Shown here in pieces: positions 1 through 13,574 of a stretch of DNA of 64,000 nucleotides. Both the position numbers and the translations under genes were made by a program. Position 1 is the first letter of the stretch. Every line of letters starts with the position of its first letter. This stretch comes from Malachius bipustulatus (taxonomy: Eukaryota > Arthropoda > Insecta > Coleoptera > Melyridae): NCBI GenBank assembly GCA_910589415.1, contig OU342638.1, positions 38,103,579 to 38,167,578 on the forward strand, read 5' to 3'. Under the pieces are notes generated by a model. That model was not told the DNA's origin, did not search any database, and saw only the letters and a program-made list of their open reading frames with translations.

Positions 1-1050
1 TCAATTTAAGCAGAAAATCCTGGTCACGGCACCGTCTCCTGAATCGTTAATTTCCCCCTGCTGAAGTTTCATGCAACTGAATCATCCCTGGAAATTCTGA
101 TCTGACCTGGATCATCAAAAAACGATTTTCACATTGCACAGAAGTTTCCAGATCTGGCAACGCTGCAAATTAAATTCTGTTAATTTAAGCAGGAAATATC
201 CTGGTCACGGCACCATCTCCAGAATCGTCAATTTCACCCCTGCCGGAGTTTCATGCAACTCAATCCTCCCTGGAAATTCTGACCTGACCTGGATCATCAA
301 AAAATGAGCTAGCCTGGATTACCGAAAAATGATTTTCACGTTATACAGAAGTTTTCTGATTTGGCAACACTGCAAATTGAATTCTGTCAATTTAAGCAGA
401 AAATCCTGGTCACGGCACCGTCTCCTGAATCGTTAATTTCCCCCTGCTGGAGTTTCATGCAACTGAATCATCCCTGGAAATTCTGATCTGACCTGGATCA
501 TCAAAAAACGATTTTCACATTGCACAGAAGTTTCCAGATCTGGCAACGCTGCAAATTAAATTCTGTTGATTTAAGCATGAAATTCTGGATTCACGGCACC
601 ATCTCCAGAATCGTCAATTTCACCCCTGGTGGAGTTTCATGAAACTCAATCCTCCCTGGAAATTCTGACCTGACCTGGATCATCCAAAAATGAGCTAACC
701 TGGATTACCAAAACATGATTTTCACGTTGCACAGAAGTTTCCAGATCTGGCAACGCTGCAAATTGAATTCTGTTAATTTAAGCAGGAAATATCCTGGTCA
801 CGGCACCATCTCCAAAATCGTTAATTTCACCCCTGCCGAAGTTTCATGCAACTGAATCATCCCTGGAAATTCTGACCTGACCTGGATCATCAAAAAATGA
901 GCTAACCTGGATTACCCAAAAAACGTTTTTCACGTTGCACAGAAGTTTCCTCATTTGGCAACACTGCAAATTGAATTCTGTTAATTTAAGCAGAAAATCC
1001 TGGTCACGGCACCAAATGTTTACGATCCTGGTCACGGCACCAAATAATGT
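1..1050. repeat. Tandem satellite, alternating ~180/~207 bp subunits
   Basis: Related units start near 1, 180, 387, 566, 772 and 981, each opening with a TMAATTTAAGC-like phrase followed by TCCTGGTCACGGCACC. Short (~180 bp) and long (~207 bp) units alternate, giving a ~387 bp dimer; the longer form carries an extra GAGCTARCCTGGATTAC segment. The array enters from the left edge, so its full length is unknown, and it decays near 1,050. I see no coding potential. Confidence 0.85.
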
Positions 1051-3032
1051 TTTGCTGTTACTTGACGTTGTATACTCTCGTAGCTGACATACGCGGCTAA
1101 TATAAATAATATGTAAAGCAACCTGATTCTTCTCAGAAGCAATCAAAATTTAAAAAATAGAATCTGCAACAATGTTAGAATCGTGTATCTGACAACACCG
1201 CATTTTACTTTATAACTAGCGAATTATGAAAGTCTCATTAAGGTTGTAAGCGCGCTTTCCCCTTTTAGAGGCATGAAAAATTAGTGCTGCGATGTTGCCA
1301 TTTAGGAAAAATTCCCTACATCGTCATAATTGGGGAACATTCAGTTCTTATTGAGGGAGACAAAGCGCTGTTGCCGATTCGCTGATCTACAAATAATGAT
1401 TTAGGGAATCGTCAGAAAAGTTGATTATTTTTAAAAACGCTGCTGTCTTTTTAGAGACATTTCCCTACATCTATCTCTCTATTTCTCTCTCTATAATCTG
1501 TGATACTATAACTAAATACACTGTTGCCATTTTAGGCAAAAATTCACATTAAATCTTCCATATTTTCTTGAAATATCTCTGTATATATAAAAAGATATAC
1601 ACAGCAACATTTAAGCCAGATTGTGCTATAAATTAAAAACCCGTTTTAAAGCGTAATTTAAAAAAACCGCTGTTGTCGCTCATAACTCTCCCGTAGTGTT
1701 CCAGATTCCCGAATCGAGCCAACAATAATTCAGCCTCACTTTAACTATAGTCGCCCATACATTAAACCGGAACCCGGAAATGGTAACAACTCACCGCCAC
1801 TCAGCCTATTGTTTTAACCGAACGGAAACGCCGTTCCCCGCTTTTCCGGCTTCAACCCTTCCGCGTCCAGCCCGTCCCGAGTAAGTTGCCCAGAGCGGAC
1901 CGAGCGAATAAAGAGAGAAGTTGCCGGAAGGCCAGTCGCCAGATCAAAGGCTCCCACCTCCGTCTGACTGATGCCGGTTCCCAATAACAACTTGACATCG
2001 TGAAAAGTTCCCCGGGAGGAAACGTTTCAATCGCTTTCCCAACTATCGATCATGTTCGTTACCCGTCCGTACACGCACGCCGGGCGGGGACCGTTCCCGA
2101 GCGCTTTGCAAACTTTTTTCCCGATCTCTGATCTCTGACCCTTGTATCTCCCGCCGTCTCGTGTTCGTCCAACGGGAATCGGACAGAGGGATGATGAAGA
2201 CGGAGCGAAAGGCGACGAGAGAGAGTGAGAGAAGTGCACGTTCAACGACCGCTTCATGTGAGCATAATGCGGTTTCGTAGTAAATAAAAGCGGCGACAAA
2301 TTATTCCTGCAGGATCCTGCAAAAATTCCATCCTGCAGGGACCGGAATGCAATAATGTCTCTTGGGGAAAGCCGGCGTGCCAATACTTGGAGTGGTGGGC
2401 TGGAACGGGGAACACACGTCAGGAATCCCCCGGGGGGTTAGTTGAATCGCTATGTTGCCATATTTCGTTTCCTATATTATTCCCTAACAATTATTATCTC
2501 TTTATCTCGTTACTCTCTTTTGTTACACGACTACTTTATACGAGAAGAGAGAAAAGAGGGATGAAATGTCAGGATGTAACTGGATGTCATTGTCAAGAGG
2601 TTAACGCGACAAGCCTGGCAACACCGCGTCATCCTCCCTCTTACGTGCGAGTTCCTGTTCCCTCCCGCCTTGCTCTTATATGGCCCGTGACTCGTGAGCA
2701 ACAAGAACGCTGATTTTAATAGCTCCTCAGCTAAATTAAGGTTTCTTCAGTTATTCACAGGCTCGTTTCAGCGCCCCGAATAGCGCCCTTGAGCCCTTTA
2801 TTCGCGGAGAGCGGGCGAGGGGTCTCCCGGATGGAATCGCACCTCGCAGCCACCCGCCCCGGGGATAATATATAGTCAATTTTGTGTTATATCCATACGA
2901 GTCGGGGGTGGGGGATGGGATTTTTTCCATCTGAAGGGAAATGTCGAGATGCGTGGCTGTGGAGGAGTTTGGGATCATTCAGGAAGTACTGAAGGAATTC
3001 TGGATTGTCAATGAGACATTTCAGGAATTTGG
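1051..3032. other. No gene seen
   Basis: Mixed sequence that turns GC-richer after about 1,700. Short open frames exist but none has recognisable domains, splice context or compositional support. I see no RNA gene. Confidence 0.6.
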
Positions 3033-6000
3033 AGTGGATTTTTTTGGACTCTGATCACGATTCCGGAGACGTTGGAGACTTGGGAGAGAAATTTTGTTAA
3101 TTTTTAAGGAGACAAGTCGCTTATTTAAGACGAGAAGTCGCAGGGCCAAGTAACATGGGTGTTTTGGCCTGAGGACCGTTGTATGTTGAAGTTTTTAACT
3201 GTCACTGCTATTGGAAGTGGATTTTTCTGGACTCTAACCACGATTCCGGAGACGTTGGAGACTTGGGAGAGAAATTTTGTTCATTTTTAAGGAGACAAGT
3301 CGCTTATTTAAGACGAGAAGTCGCAGGGCCAAGTAACATGGGTGTTTTGGCCTGGGGACCGTTGTATGTTGAAGTTTTTAACTGTCACTGCTATTGGAAG
3401 TGGATTTTTCTGGACTCTGACCACGATTCCGGAGACGTTGGAGACTTGGGAGAGAAATTTTGTTCATTTTTAAGGAGACAAGTCGCTTATTTAAGACGAG
3501 AAGTCGCAGGGCCAAGTAACATGGGTGTTTTGGCCTGGGGACCGTTGTATGTTGAAGTTTTTAACTGTCACTGCTATTGGAAGTGGATTTTTCTGAACTC
3601 TAACCACGATTCCGGAGACGTTGGAGACTTGGGAGAGAAATTTTGTTCATTTTTAAGGAGACAAGTCGCTTATTTAAGACGAGAAGTCGCAGGGCCAATT
3701 AACATGGGTGTTTTGGCCTGGGGACCGTTGTATGTTGAAGTTTTTAACTGTCACTGCTATTGGAAGTGGATTTTTCTGGACTCTGACCACGATTCCGGAG
3801 ACGTTGGAGACTTGGGAGAGAAATTTTGTTCATTTTTAAGGAGACAAGTCGTTTATTTAAGACGAGAAGTCGCAGGGCCAAGTAACATGGGTGTTTTGGC
3901 CTGGGGACCGTTGTATGTTGAAGTTTTTAACTGTCACTGCTATTGGAAGTGGATTTTTCTGGACTCTGACCACGATTCCGGAGACGTTGGAGACTTGGGA
4001 GAGAAATTTTGTTCATTTTTAAGGAGACAAGTCGCTTATTTAAGACGAGAAGTCGCAGGGCCAAGTAACATGGGTGTTTTGGCCTGGGGACCGTTGTATG
4101 TTGAAGTTTTTAACTGTCACTGCTATTGGAAGTGGATTTTTCTGGACTCTAACCACGATTCCGGAGACGTTGGAGACTTGGGAGAGAAATTTTGTTCATT
4201 TTTAAGGAGACAAGTCGCTTATTTAAGACGAGAAGTCGCAGGGCCAAGTAACATGGGTGTTTTGGCCTGGGGACCGTTGTATGTTGAAGTTTTTAACTGT
4301 CACTGCTATTGGAAGTGGATTTTTCTGGACTCTGACCACGATTCCGGAGACGTTGGAGACTTGGGAGAGAAATTTTGTTCATTTTTAAGGAGACAAGTCG
4401 CTTATTTAAGACGAGAAGTCGCAGGGCCAAGTAACATGGGTGTTTTGGCCTGGGGACCGTTGTATGTTGAAGTTTTTAACTGTCACTGCTATTGGAAGTG
4501 GATTTTTCTGAACTCTAACCACGATTCCGGAGACGTTGGAGACTTGGGAGAGAAATTTTGTTCATTTTTAAGGAGACAAGTCGCTTATTTAAGACGAGAA
4601 GTCGCAGGGCCAAGTAACATGGGTGTTTTGGCCTGGGGACCGTTGTATGTTGAAGTTTTTAACTGTCACTGCTATTGGAAGTGGATTTTTCTGGACTCTA
4701 ACCACGATTCCGGAGACGTTGGAGACTTGGGAGAGAAATTTTGTTCATTTTTAAGGAGACAAGTCGCTTATTTAAGACGAGAAGTCGCAGGGCCAAGTAA
4801 CATGGGTGTTTTGGCCTGGGGACCGTTGTATGTTGAAGTTTTTAACTGTCACTGCTATTGGAAGTGGATTTTTCTGGACTCTGACCACGATTCCGGAGAC
4901 GTTGGAGACTTGGGAGAGAAATTTTGTTCATTTTTAAGGAGACAAGTCGCTTATTTAAGACGAGAAGTCGCAGGGCCAAGTAACATGGGTGTTTTGGCCT
5001 GGGGACCGTTGTATGTTGAAGTTTTTAACTGTCACTGCTATTGGAAGTGGATTTTTCTGAACTCTAACCACGATTCCGGAGACGTTGGAGACTTGGGAGA
5101 GAAATTTTGTTCATTTTTAAGGAGACAAGTCGCTTATTTAAGACGAGAAGTCGCAGGGCCAATTAACATGGGTGTTTTGGCCTGGGGACCGTTGTATGTT
5201 GAAGTTTTTAACTGTCACTGCTATTGGAAGTGGATTTTTCTGGACTCTAACCACGATTCCGGAGACGTTGGAGACTTGGGAGAGAAATTTTGTTCATTTT
5301 TAAGGAGACAAGTCGCTTATTTAAGACGAGAAGTCGCAGGGCCAAGTAACATGGGTGTTTTGGCCTGGGGACCGTTGTATGTTGAAGTTTTTAACTGTCA
5401 CTGCTATTGGAAGTGGATTTTTCTGGACTCTAACCACGATTCCGGAGACGTTGGAGACTTGGGAGAGAAATTTTGTTCATTTTTAAGGAGACAAGTCGCT
5501 TATTTAAGACGAGAAGTCGCAGGGCCAAGTAACATGGGTGTTTTGGCCTGGGGACCGTTGTATGTTGAAGTTTTTAACTGTCACTGCTATTGGAAGTGGA
5601 TTTTTCTGGACTCTGACCACGATTCCGGAGACGTTGGAGACTTGGGAGAGAAATTTTGTTCATTTTTAAGGAGACAAGTCGCTTATTTAAGACGAGAAGT
5701 CGCAGGGCCAAGTAACATGGGTGTTTTGGCCTGGGGACCGTTGTATGTTGAAGTTTTTAACTGTCACTGCTATTGGAAGTGGATTTTTCTGAACTCTAAC
5801 CACGATTCCGGAGACGTTGGAGACTTGGGAGAGAAATTTTGTTCATTTTTAAGGAGACAAGTCGCTTATTTAAGACGAGAAGTCGCAGGGCCAATTAACA
5901 TGGGTGTTTTGGCCTGGGGACCGTTGTATGTTGAAGTTTTTAACTGTCACTGCTATTGGAAGTGGATTTTTCTGGACTCTGACCACGATTCCGGAGACGT

Positions 6001-6855
6001 TGGAGACTTGGGAGAGAAATTTTGTTCATTTTTAAGGAGGCAAGTCGTTTATTTAAGACGAGAAGTCGCAGGGCCAAGTAACATGGGTGTTTTGGCCTGG
6101 GGACCGTTGTATGTTGAAGTTTTTAACTGTCACTGCTATTGGAAGTGGATTTTTCTGGACTCTGACCACGATTCCGGAGACGTTGGAGACTTGGGAGAGA
6201 AATTTTGTTCATTTTTAAGGAGACAAGTCGCTTATTTAAGACGAGAAGTCGCAGGGCCAATTAACATGGGTGTTTTGGCCTGGGGACCGTTGTATGTTGA
6301 AGTTTTTAACTGTCACTGCTATTGGAAGTGGATTTTTCTGGACTCTGACCACGATTCCGGAGACGTTGGAGACTTGGGAGAGAAATTTTGTTCATTTTTA
6401 AGGAGACAAGTCGTTTATTTAAGACGAGAAGTCGCAGGGCCAAGTAACATGGGTGTTTTGGCCTGGGGACCGTTGTATGTTGAAGTTTTTAACTGTCACT
6501 GCTATTGGAAGTGGATTTTTCTGGACTCTGACCACGATTCCGGAGACGTTGGAGACTTGGGAGAGAAATTTTGTTCATTTTTAAGGAGACAAGTCGCTTA
6601 TTTAAGACGAGAAGTCGCAGGGCCAAGTAACATGGGTGTTTTGGCCTGGGGACCGTTGTATGTTGAAGTTTTTAACTGTCACTGCTATTGGAAGTGGATT
6701 TTTCTGGACTCAGACCACGATTCCGGAGACGTTGGAGACTTGGGAGAGAAATTTTGTTCATTTTCAAGGAGACAAGTCGCTTATTGAAGACGACAAGTCG
6801 AAGCGCCGTGCAAAATGGGTGTTTTGACCTGGGGACCGTTGTTTGTTGAAGTTCA
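3033..6855. repeat. 183-bp satellite, about 21 highly similar units
   Basis: The unit has period 183, exactly 61 codons: successive TTGTATGTTGAAG starts lie at 3179, 3362 and so on. Units are nearly identical and differ at a few recurring sites (G/A in the codon after GACTCT, C/T in GTCGCT, G/T in CAAGT). Those variants recur in groups, as expected from unequal exchange. Because the period is divisible by three, one + strand frame stays open from 3179 to 6787 (1,202 codons, TTG first). The first unit has two stops in that frame and the last is diverged. The recurring variants mostly change the amino acid, so I treat this as satellite DNA, not a gene. Confidence 0.9.
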
Positions 6856-9800
6856 GATGCAGCGCTGATCTTCCGGGATTCGATTCCCAAGTTCATTGAG
6901 CGCTAATTGTGTTTTTTTATTCGCACTTTATAGAACAATTACGTCAAAATCACGTCAACAAGTAACAGAGGGCTATCGGAACAGAAAGAGAAAAAGAATA
7001 TGAAAATCTGCAGAATGTGGCGCTGTTCAGTAAAGGGAGGCTGTCACTGGCGAGAAGAATTATCCCCTTCTGCGGCATCGCCATACATCGTTCATAAATA
7101 AAACGACCATGCCATAAATGTCAAGAAATTAATCCTCCTCCTCAAGTTAAGACACCCAAAGTTCTCCTCCTGTAGCGCGGGACTACATGAAAGGGCTCTA
7201 ATTAACGATCCGCATTTTTCCAGATTCATCCCGCCATCAATTCTACCCACGTCCTCCGACATACGTTCGTCCTCCTCTCGCACTATCTTTTACACGAATC
7301 GGGACACTTTTTATCCCTTTTTCATCCCTAAGCCTCACTCCTCTATCTCTCTCTCTCTTTCTCTCTTTCTCGCTCGCTCGTCCCTCTGCATTACCGTTAT
7401 TATTATTATTAATCCTGGACGTTCGGGCATGTGCGTGTTATGATAAATCAACGGTCCGGCGACCATGTGTGCGAGCCGGACAAAGCGCTTAAAAGGAAAT
7501 GGGACGCCGGCGACGGCCTCACAATGGTGCGCCACGGCGGACCTGAGACAAATTGCTCTTTTAATAAAGCCCCTAAAGGTACTAAAATGGAACTCACGAC
7601 TACGACGACGGCGACCAGATTGTCCGGGAATTAGGTCTGCCCCCGAGCCGGCCGCCGTGCACACGGCCCTCGGACAGGCCAAATTAACTACTGTCCCGAT
7701 GTATTTATTAAATACTACGACGTTTCCACTTATTTGACTCTTATTTTTCTCTTATAAACGCGTCCGCTCCAGTGGCCAGATTTCCGCCTCGGGTCAGATC
7801 TAATAAAGTCCGCTTCGCCGCCCCCGTTTATACATAAGCATCCTGGGGACTCCGTCGTTATTGTCGCTTATGTTTCCGGTTCAGATTTCTCGATCAATTA
7901 TTCGACTTAAGTCTACATTTAAGACTTGTCGCTGCTGCAAATGCTGCGATTGCTCAGTAGTGATGACCTGCTCCTGCTTTGCAATGGACACGGGACTAGC
8001 CGATTAGGCTTGGAAAATAATCAACGCTGATTCATGGTAGTGTAAAATTACTCACCCCCCAGGATTGAACTAACGTGGCTCCCTTTTTTAATTCAATTGC
8101 GGAAAGTGCCGAGACCCCTTTTCGCTACTCCACTTATTGAACTCGCCCATCGTCTTGTTCCAACTAGAGCGCGTTCAGATGATCTACTAGACTAGATGTG
8201 ACTTTTAAAGGGGTGTTCGGTTCATGGTGACGTCATTGTTCACTACAGGACTAACTTGTAATGTTTTAAACTCGACTAATGTCTTTTTACAATCAAAAAA
8301 AAGGACGCTCTTCCAGACCGAGAATTTAGGACCGCGCATCTAATAATTACTCTCCAGCGCGAGCAGAGAAAGCTCTCCGGCAGGAAGCCGGGAGCGCGCG
8401 GCGTGGCAAATAAAACACGATAAGCACGGGCGTAAACAATGCCCGGAATGTTTATCGCGCGATTTTAAAACGTCATTTACTCGTTTATTTATTTACTGTC
8501 GGTCCTCACGGCCGGCCGGATTGTTCCGGATCGGGAACCGCTCCAGCCGTCCTAATTCGTTGTTCCAGGGGGCCGTTAAAAAACCGACCGTCGTTAAAAC
8601 GAAACAGCTCCCGGCTCCAATTAGATCGAAATTTATAACGCGCTCAGTGACGTCACCGTTCACTCGTTTCCTCGTTCGTGCGACCGGGATTCCCGGATTC
8701 GTTCCGCACCTATTTATATTCTAACTGGATGGAGACGTCCCTTAATATAAATAGTAAATTCGGGACATATTGCTTTGAGCCCGGTGCGTGGACGAGGCCC
8801 CGTCCTGAGACCTTCGCACCGCTACTGCGCACCACGTTAATACTAATTATGACAGAAGAACGTTCTGGAAGTAGCAGTCGTCAGTAACGGGGTGGTACGA
8901 TCCCGACGTTATCGCTTCCACTCGGGTAAATGCGGTAATCAGTATGCCGACCTTTAAAGGTCGGGGAGTAATATAAGAGATGATGCCGGCAGATGCCGTC
9001 GACGTCTAGGGGCCCTAAAGGGATAAAACGGGAACACCGAGAGATAAATATTCATACAGATGCTGGTAATTTAACCCGAAATGGCCATCAAATAATCGAA
9101 TGATAAAATAATATACCCCCGGGTTGTTGTTGGAATTACACCGACAGCGTATCGTCCCTTTTGATCAAGGGGATGAATTTTAATGCGGCCGGGAAAACAA
9201 CGAAACTTTCTCTCCCTCGAAAGAACCGAATCAAACGCGTTACTGCGTCCAAGCGGAGACCGGTGAACTTACCGTGCAGCTTCAGCTTGCTAGGAGGAAT
9301 CTTTATAATGATTAAGCGTTATCGTTGAGGCCCTCCCGGGGGACGTCTCCCCCTAACACAGTTCGCAGGTAATCCTGTGATGTCGACCGCCGGCAACGTG
9401 GGCGCCTGGATAACTCCTGCGTCGGCGGAACGGATACAAGGCCCATAAATACCTCTCAGAGTGGCGGCCGTGATAGGGGTTGATCCCGGAGATGGGGCAA
9501 CATTAAGGCTTGTTCCGGGAGAGTTTCGTTTTGTAGAGGGAAGGCGTAAATTTCACGATTTCGCTTCTTTGCTCCGGGATTCGACGACTGGAACCCACCT
9601 GTCATGGATGCAGATAGATTGACGGGCGTTCATAATTTAGAAGGATCTGTCACCAATCTCCTTCGATCCATGATCTTAATAACAAGACAGAAACGGCGGC
9701 AATAAGACCTGTTGTGACCTCGCTCACAAATAAATAAAAACATAAGAGACGCCGCTGGTTTCCCGTCCCTCCTCCTCCTCCTGCGCGCCCCATCTCACCG

Positions 9801-11272
9801 GCAGCGCTCCCGCAAACGTCATCGCTGTCAATCGCCGTTGATTTCTTCGGACTTTTTCCCCGGTTTTCTCTCCCGTCTCAACGTCGGCGTGTATGGACGG
9901 TTAATAATTAGTTCTCCGCTCGTTACGTCACAGCTCTCCGGAGACCTGTCAGGGATGTCTCGGTGGGGCGGTGAGACGATCGAGTTTAATTATTACCGCG
10001 CGTCTTCCCGTCTCGTTCACTTTTCTCACCCCAGCTCTGCGGTGGTCGCGTGACGCGATAAAATACCGGAGATGCATTTCTGGTGCTTTTCGTTTGACGT
10101 CTGACGTCTGACAGCTCGGAAACTCGGATGATCGGCTTATTATTGTTTCTCGCCGCTTCAGACGTCGGGAGACTTAGAAGCGTCGGAAAATTAACAGGAA
10201 AACTGCAGTTCCTTGACAGAAATGATTAATGTTGGATTGGGAGACAACTGAATCTTCCGGCATTACTGGTCTCTTTGGGGTGGGTTTCGTCGTGGCAATT
10301 TTTGAGACTGACACGAACGAAAAACAATAGCAACGCGTCCATTGACCTGAATCACAGGGAGCTTTTTAATTCCGGTCAGACTGAGCGCGGGATATCAGGC
10401 CGCAATAACGGGATTTTGGGAAGAGGGAAAAACAATCAAATCGTTTGCGTAAGCTTTTGTTTCGATGCAGTAAAACCGGGGGAAAAGGGGCCGAGCGCTA
10501 ATAACGGAAAGCTACATCCTAGTTTTTCCCCAACTAGGAAAATTTATAAAGCTCTCCCGAATTAAACATTGTTTATTCAAACGGGAATAATGTTTTCAGC
10601 TTTTCCGGGAAATGGACCGACAACTCTGCGGTTTTCCATTATCCAAACGCTTCGTTTGTTCCCTGCTTGATCCCCGACTTCTTGTCAAACCCAACTATCA
10701 TCAGCTAACACAATCCCGGAACAGCTCAACTCCCTTTGATCATCCACCCTGCGGGGCAATTATAATTACTCCACCATGTAGAGAGCGAATTATCGTCCTT
10801 ATTAGAGCCGGGGTTTTCCACTTATCCCAGACACGCAAGTCCCAAGCCGGTCGGGAGTGATTTAAGCGAGCGGAAAGTGGCACTCGTCGGAAAAGACCGA
10901 CGGGACTCTTCTTGGGTGGCCGGCATCACGAAGGGGGTTGAAAGACACTTCGCTCGTAATGAGCGCCCGCCCGGCTATCATCCAACTATATCGATGTTTC
11001 GCGTTATTGGATTGCCGCCCCCGCATTGCCGGGCGGAACGTGATGAGTTCGCCCGGTTAAATCTAAAAGGCTGACTGGCTGACACGATATTGCTGATCAA
11101 GCAAGCGCGAGAGACGACCTGGGGGACTCCGGCCGACTCGATACTGACGACTCGTCATATATTTCCCGGAACTCTTTCTGCTTTTCTTATTCGAGAGCTT
11201 CCTGGACGCTCGAATGTTACATTTATCACGTGTATACATGAAGCAATCATATAACGTTAAAGAAACTGACCC
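6856..11272. other. No gene seen; unique, fairly GC-rich DNA
   Basis: Apart from a CT/CG-rich low-complexity run near 7,340-7,382, this 4.4 kb looks single copy and locally CpG-rich. The short frames overlap one another on both strands without recognisable motifs. It could contain untranslated exons or regulatory DNA of the flanking genes, but nothing in the sequence proves that. Confidence 0.5.
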
Positions 11273-13574
11273 TGAGTCGATTGAATTCAATCTGACATGA
11301 TTCAGAGCTGTTCTGAATAGAAATCGAGCTGATTTGAGTCATTAAAACGAGTTATTACCGGATTGGTGAGAGATAGAGCTGGCCTGAGTCGATTGAATTC
11401 AAGCTGGCATGAGTCAAAGCTGTTCTGAATAGAAATCGAGCTGATTTGAGTCATTAAAACGAGTTATAACCGGATTGGTGAGAGATAGAGCTGGCCTGAG
11501 TCGATTGAATTCAAGCTGACATGAGTCAAAGCGGTTTCGAATAGACCCGGAGCTGATTTGAGTCATTAAAACCAGGCCTAACCGGATAGGTTAAAGATAA
11601 AGGTGGCCTGAATCGATTGAATTCAATTTTGCATGAGTCAAAGCTGTTGTGAATAGAAATGAGCTGATTTGAGTCATTAAAACCAGTTACAACCGGATTG
11701 GTTAGAGATAGAGCTGGCCTGAGTCGATTGAATTCAAGCTGACATGAGTCAAAGCTGTCTCGAATAGACCCAGAGCTGATTTGAGTCATTAAAACCAGTC
11801 CTAACCGGATTGGTGACAGATGAAGCTGGCCTGAGTCGATTGAATTCAATTTTGCATCAGTCAAAGCTGTTATGAATAGAAACCGAGCTGATTTGAGTCA
11901 TTTTGAGTCATTGAAACCAGTTACAACCGGATTGGTTAGAGATAGAGCTGGCCTGAGTCGATTGAATTCAATCTGGCATGAGTCAAAGCTGTTCTGAATA
12001 GAAATCGAGCTGATTTGAGTCATTAAAACGAGTTATAACCGGATTGGTGAGAGATAGAGCTGGCCTGAGTCGATTGAATTCAAGCTGACATGAGTCAAAG
12101 CGGTTTCGAATAGACCCGGAGCTGATTTGAGTCATTAAAACCAGGCCTAACCGGATTGGTTACAGATAAAGCTGACCTGAATCGATTGAATTCAATTTTG
12201 CATGAGTCAAAGCTGTTCTGAATATAAACCGAGCTGATTTGAGTCATTGAAACCAGTTACAACCAGATTGGTTAGAGATAGAGCTGGCCTGAGTCGATTG
12301 AATTCAATCTGGCATGAGTCAAAGCTGTTCTGAATAGAAATCGAGCTGATTTGAGTCATTAAAACGAGTTATAACCGGATTGGTGAGAGATAGAGCTGGC
12401 CTGAGTCGATTGAATTCAAGCTGACATGAGTCAAAGCGGTTTCGAATAGACCCGGAGCTGATTTGAGTCATTAAAACCAGGCCTAACCGGATAGGTTAAA
12501 GATAAAGCTGGCCTGAATCGATTGAATTCAATTTTGCATGAGTCAAAGCTGTTGTGAATAGAAATGAGCTGATTTGAGTCATTAAAACCAGTTACAACCG
12601 GATTGGTTAGAGATAGAGCTGGCCTGAGTCGATTGAATTCAAGCTGACATGAGTCAAAGCTGTCTCGAATAGACCCAGAGCTGATTTGAGTCATTAAAAC
12701 CAGTCCTAACCGGATTGGTGACAGATGAAGCTGGCCTGAGTCGATTGAATTCAATTTTGCATCAGTCAAAGCTGTTATGAATAGAAACCGAGCTGATTTG
12801 AGTCATTTTGAGTCATTGAAACCAGTTACAACCGGATTGGTTAGAGATAGAGCTGGCCTGAGTCGATTGAATTCAATCTGGCATGAGTCAAAGCTGTTCT
12901 GAATAGAAATCGAGCTGATTTGAGTCATTAAAACGAGTTATAACCGGATTGGTGAGAGATAGAGCTGGCCTGAGTCGATTGAATTCAAGCTGACATGAGT
13001 CAAAGCGGTTTCGAATAGACCCGGAGCTGATTTGAGTCATTAAAACCAGGCCTAACCGGATTGGTTACAGATAAAGCTGACCTGAATCGATTGGATTCAA
13101 TTTTGCATGAGTCAAAGCTGTTCTGAATATAAACCGAGCTGATTTGAGTCATTGAAACCAGTTACAACCAGATTGGTTAGAGATAGAGCTGGCCTGAGTC
13201 GATTGAATTCAATCTGGCATGAGTCAAAGCTGTTCTGAATAGAAATCGAGCTGATTTGAGTCATTAAAACGAGTTATAACCGGATTGGTGAGAGATAGAG
13301 CTGGCCTGAGTCGATTGAATTCAAGCTGACATGAGTCAAAGCGGTTTCGAATAGACCCGGAGCTGATTTGAGTCATTAAAACCAGGCCTAACCGGATAGG
13401 TTAAAGATAAAGCTGGCCTGAATCGATTGAATTCAATTTTGCATGAGTCAAAGCTGTTGTGAATAGAAACCGAGCTGATTTGAGTCATTAAAACCAGTTA
13501 CAACCAGATTGGTTAGAGATAGAGCTGGCCTGAGTCGATTGAATTCAATCTAGCATGAGTCAAAGCTGTTCTGA
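11273..13574. repeat. ~112-bp satellite with 905-bp higher-order period
   Basis: The basic unit (~112 bp) contains GAGCTGATTTGAGTCATT, an ACCGGATTGGT phrase and GAGCTGGCCTGAGTCGAT; successive units start at 11326, 11438, 11550, 11661, 11773 and 11885. Particular variants recur exactly 905 bp apart (11643, 12548, 13453), giving a higher-order repeat of eight basic units present about 2.5 times. Two 112-codon minus-strand frames (11526-11864 and 12431-12769) are copies of the same non-coding stretch. Confidence 0.9.

Noticed and set aside
3179..6787. 1,202-codon open frame as a giant repeat protein gene
   Set aside because: It follows from a 183-bp satellite period divisible by three; variants are mainly non-synonymous, the first unit has stops, and there is no promoter, intron or domain evidence.
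6876..6900. GGGATTCGATTCCCA as a tRNA T-arm
   Set aside because: A palindromic B-box-like sequence, but no acceptor stem or A box upstream.
7335..7737. Three mutually overlapping short frames as a gene
   Set aside because: They read GC-rich DNA in different frames on both strands without motifs or splice context.
11526..12769. Two nearly identical 112-codon minus-strand frames as duplicate genes
   Set aside because: They are 905 bp apart and are copies of the satellite higher-order unit.
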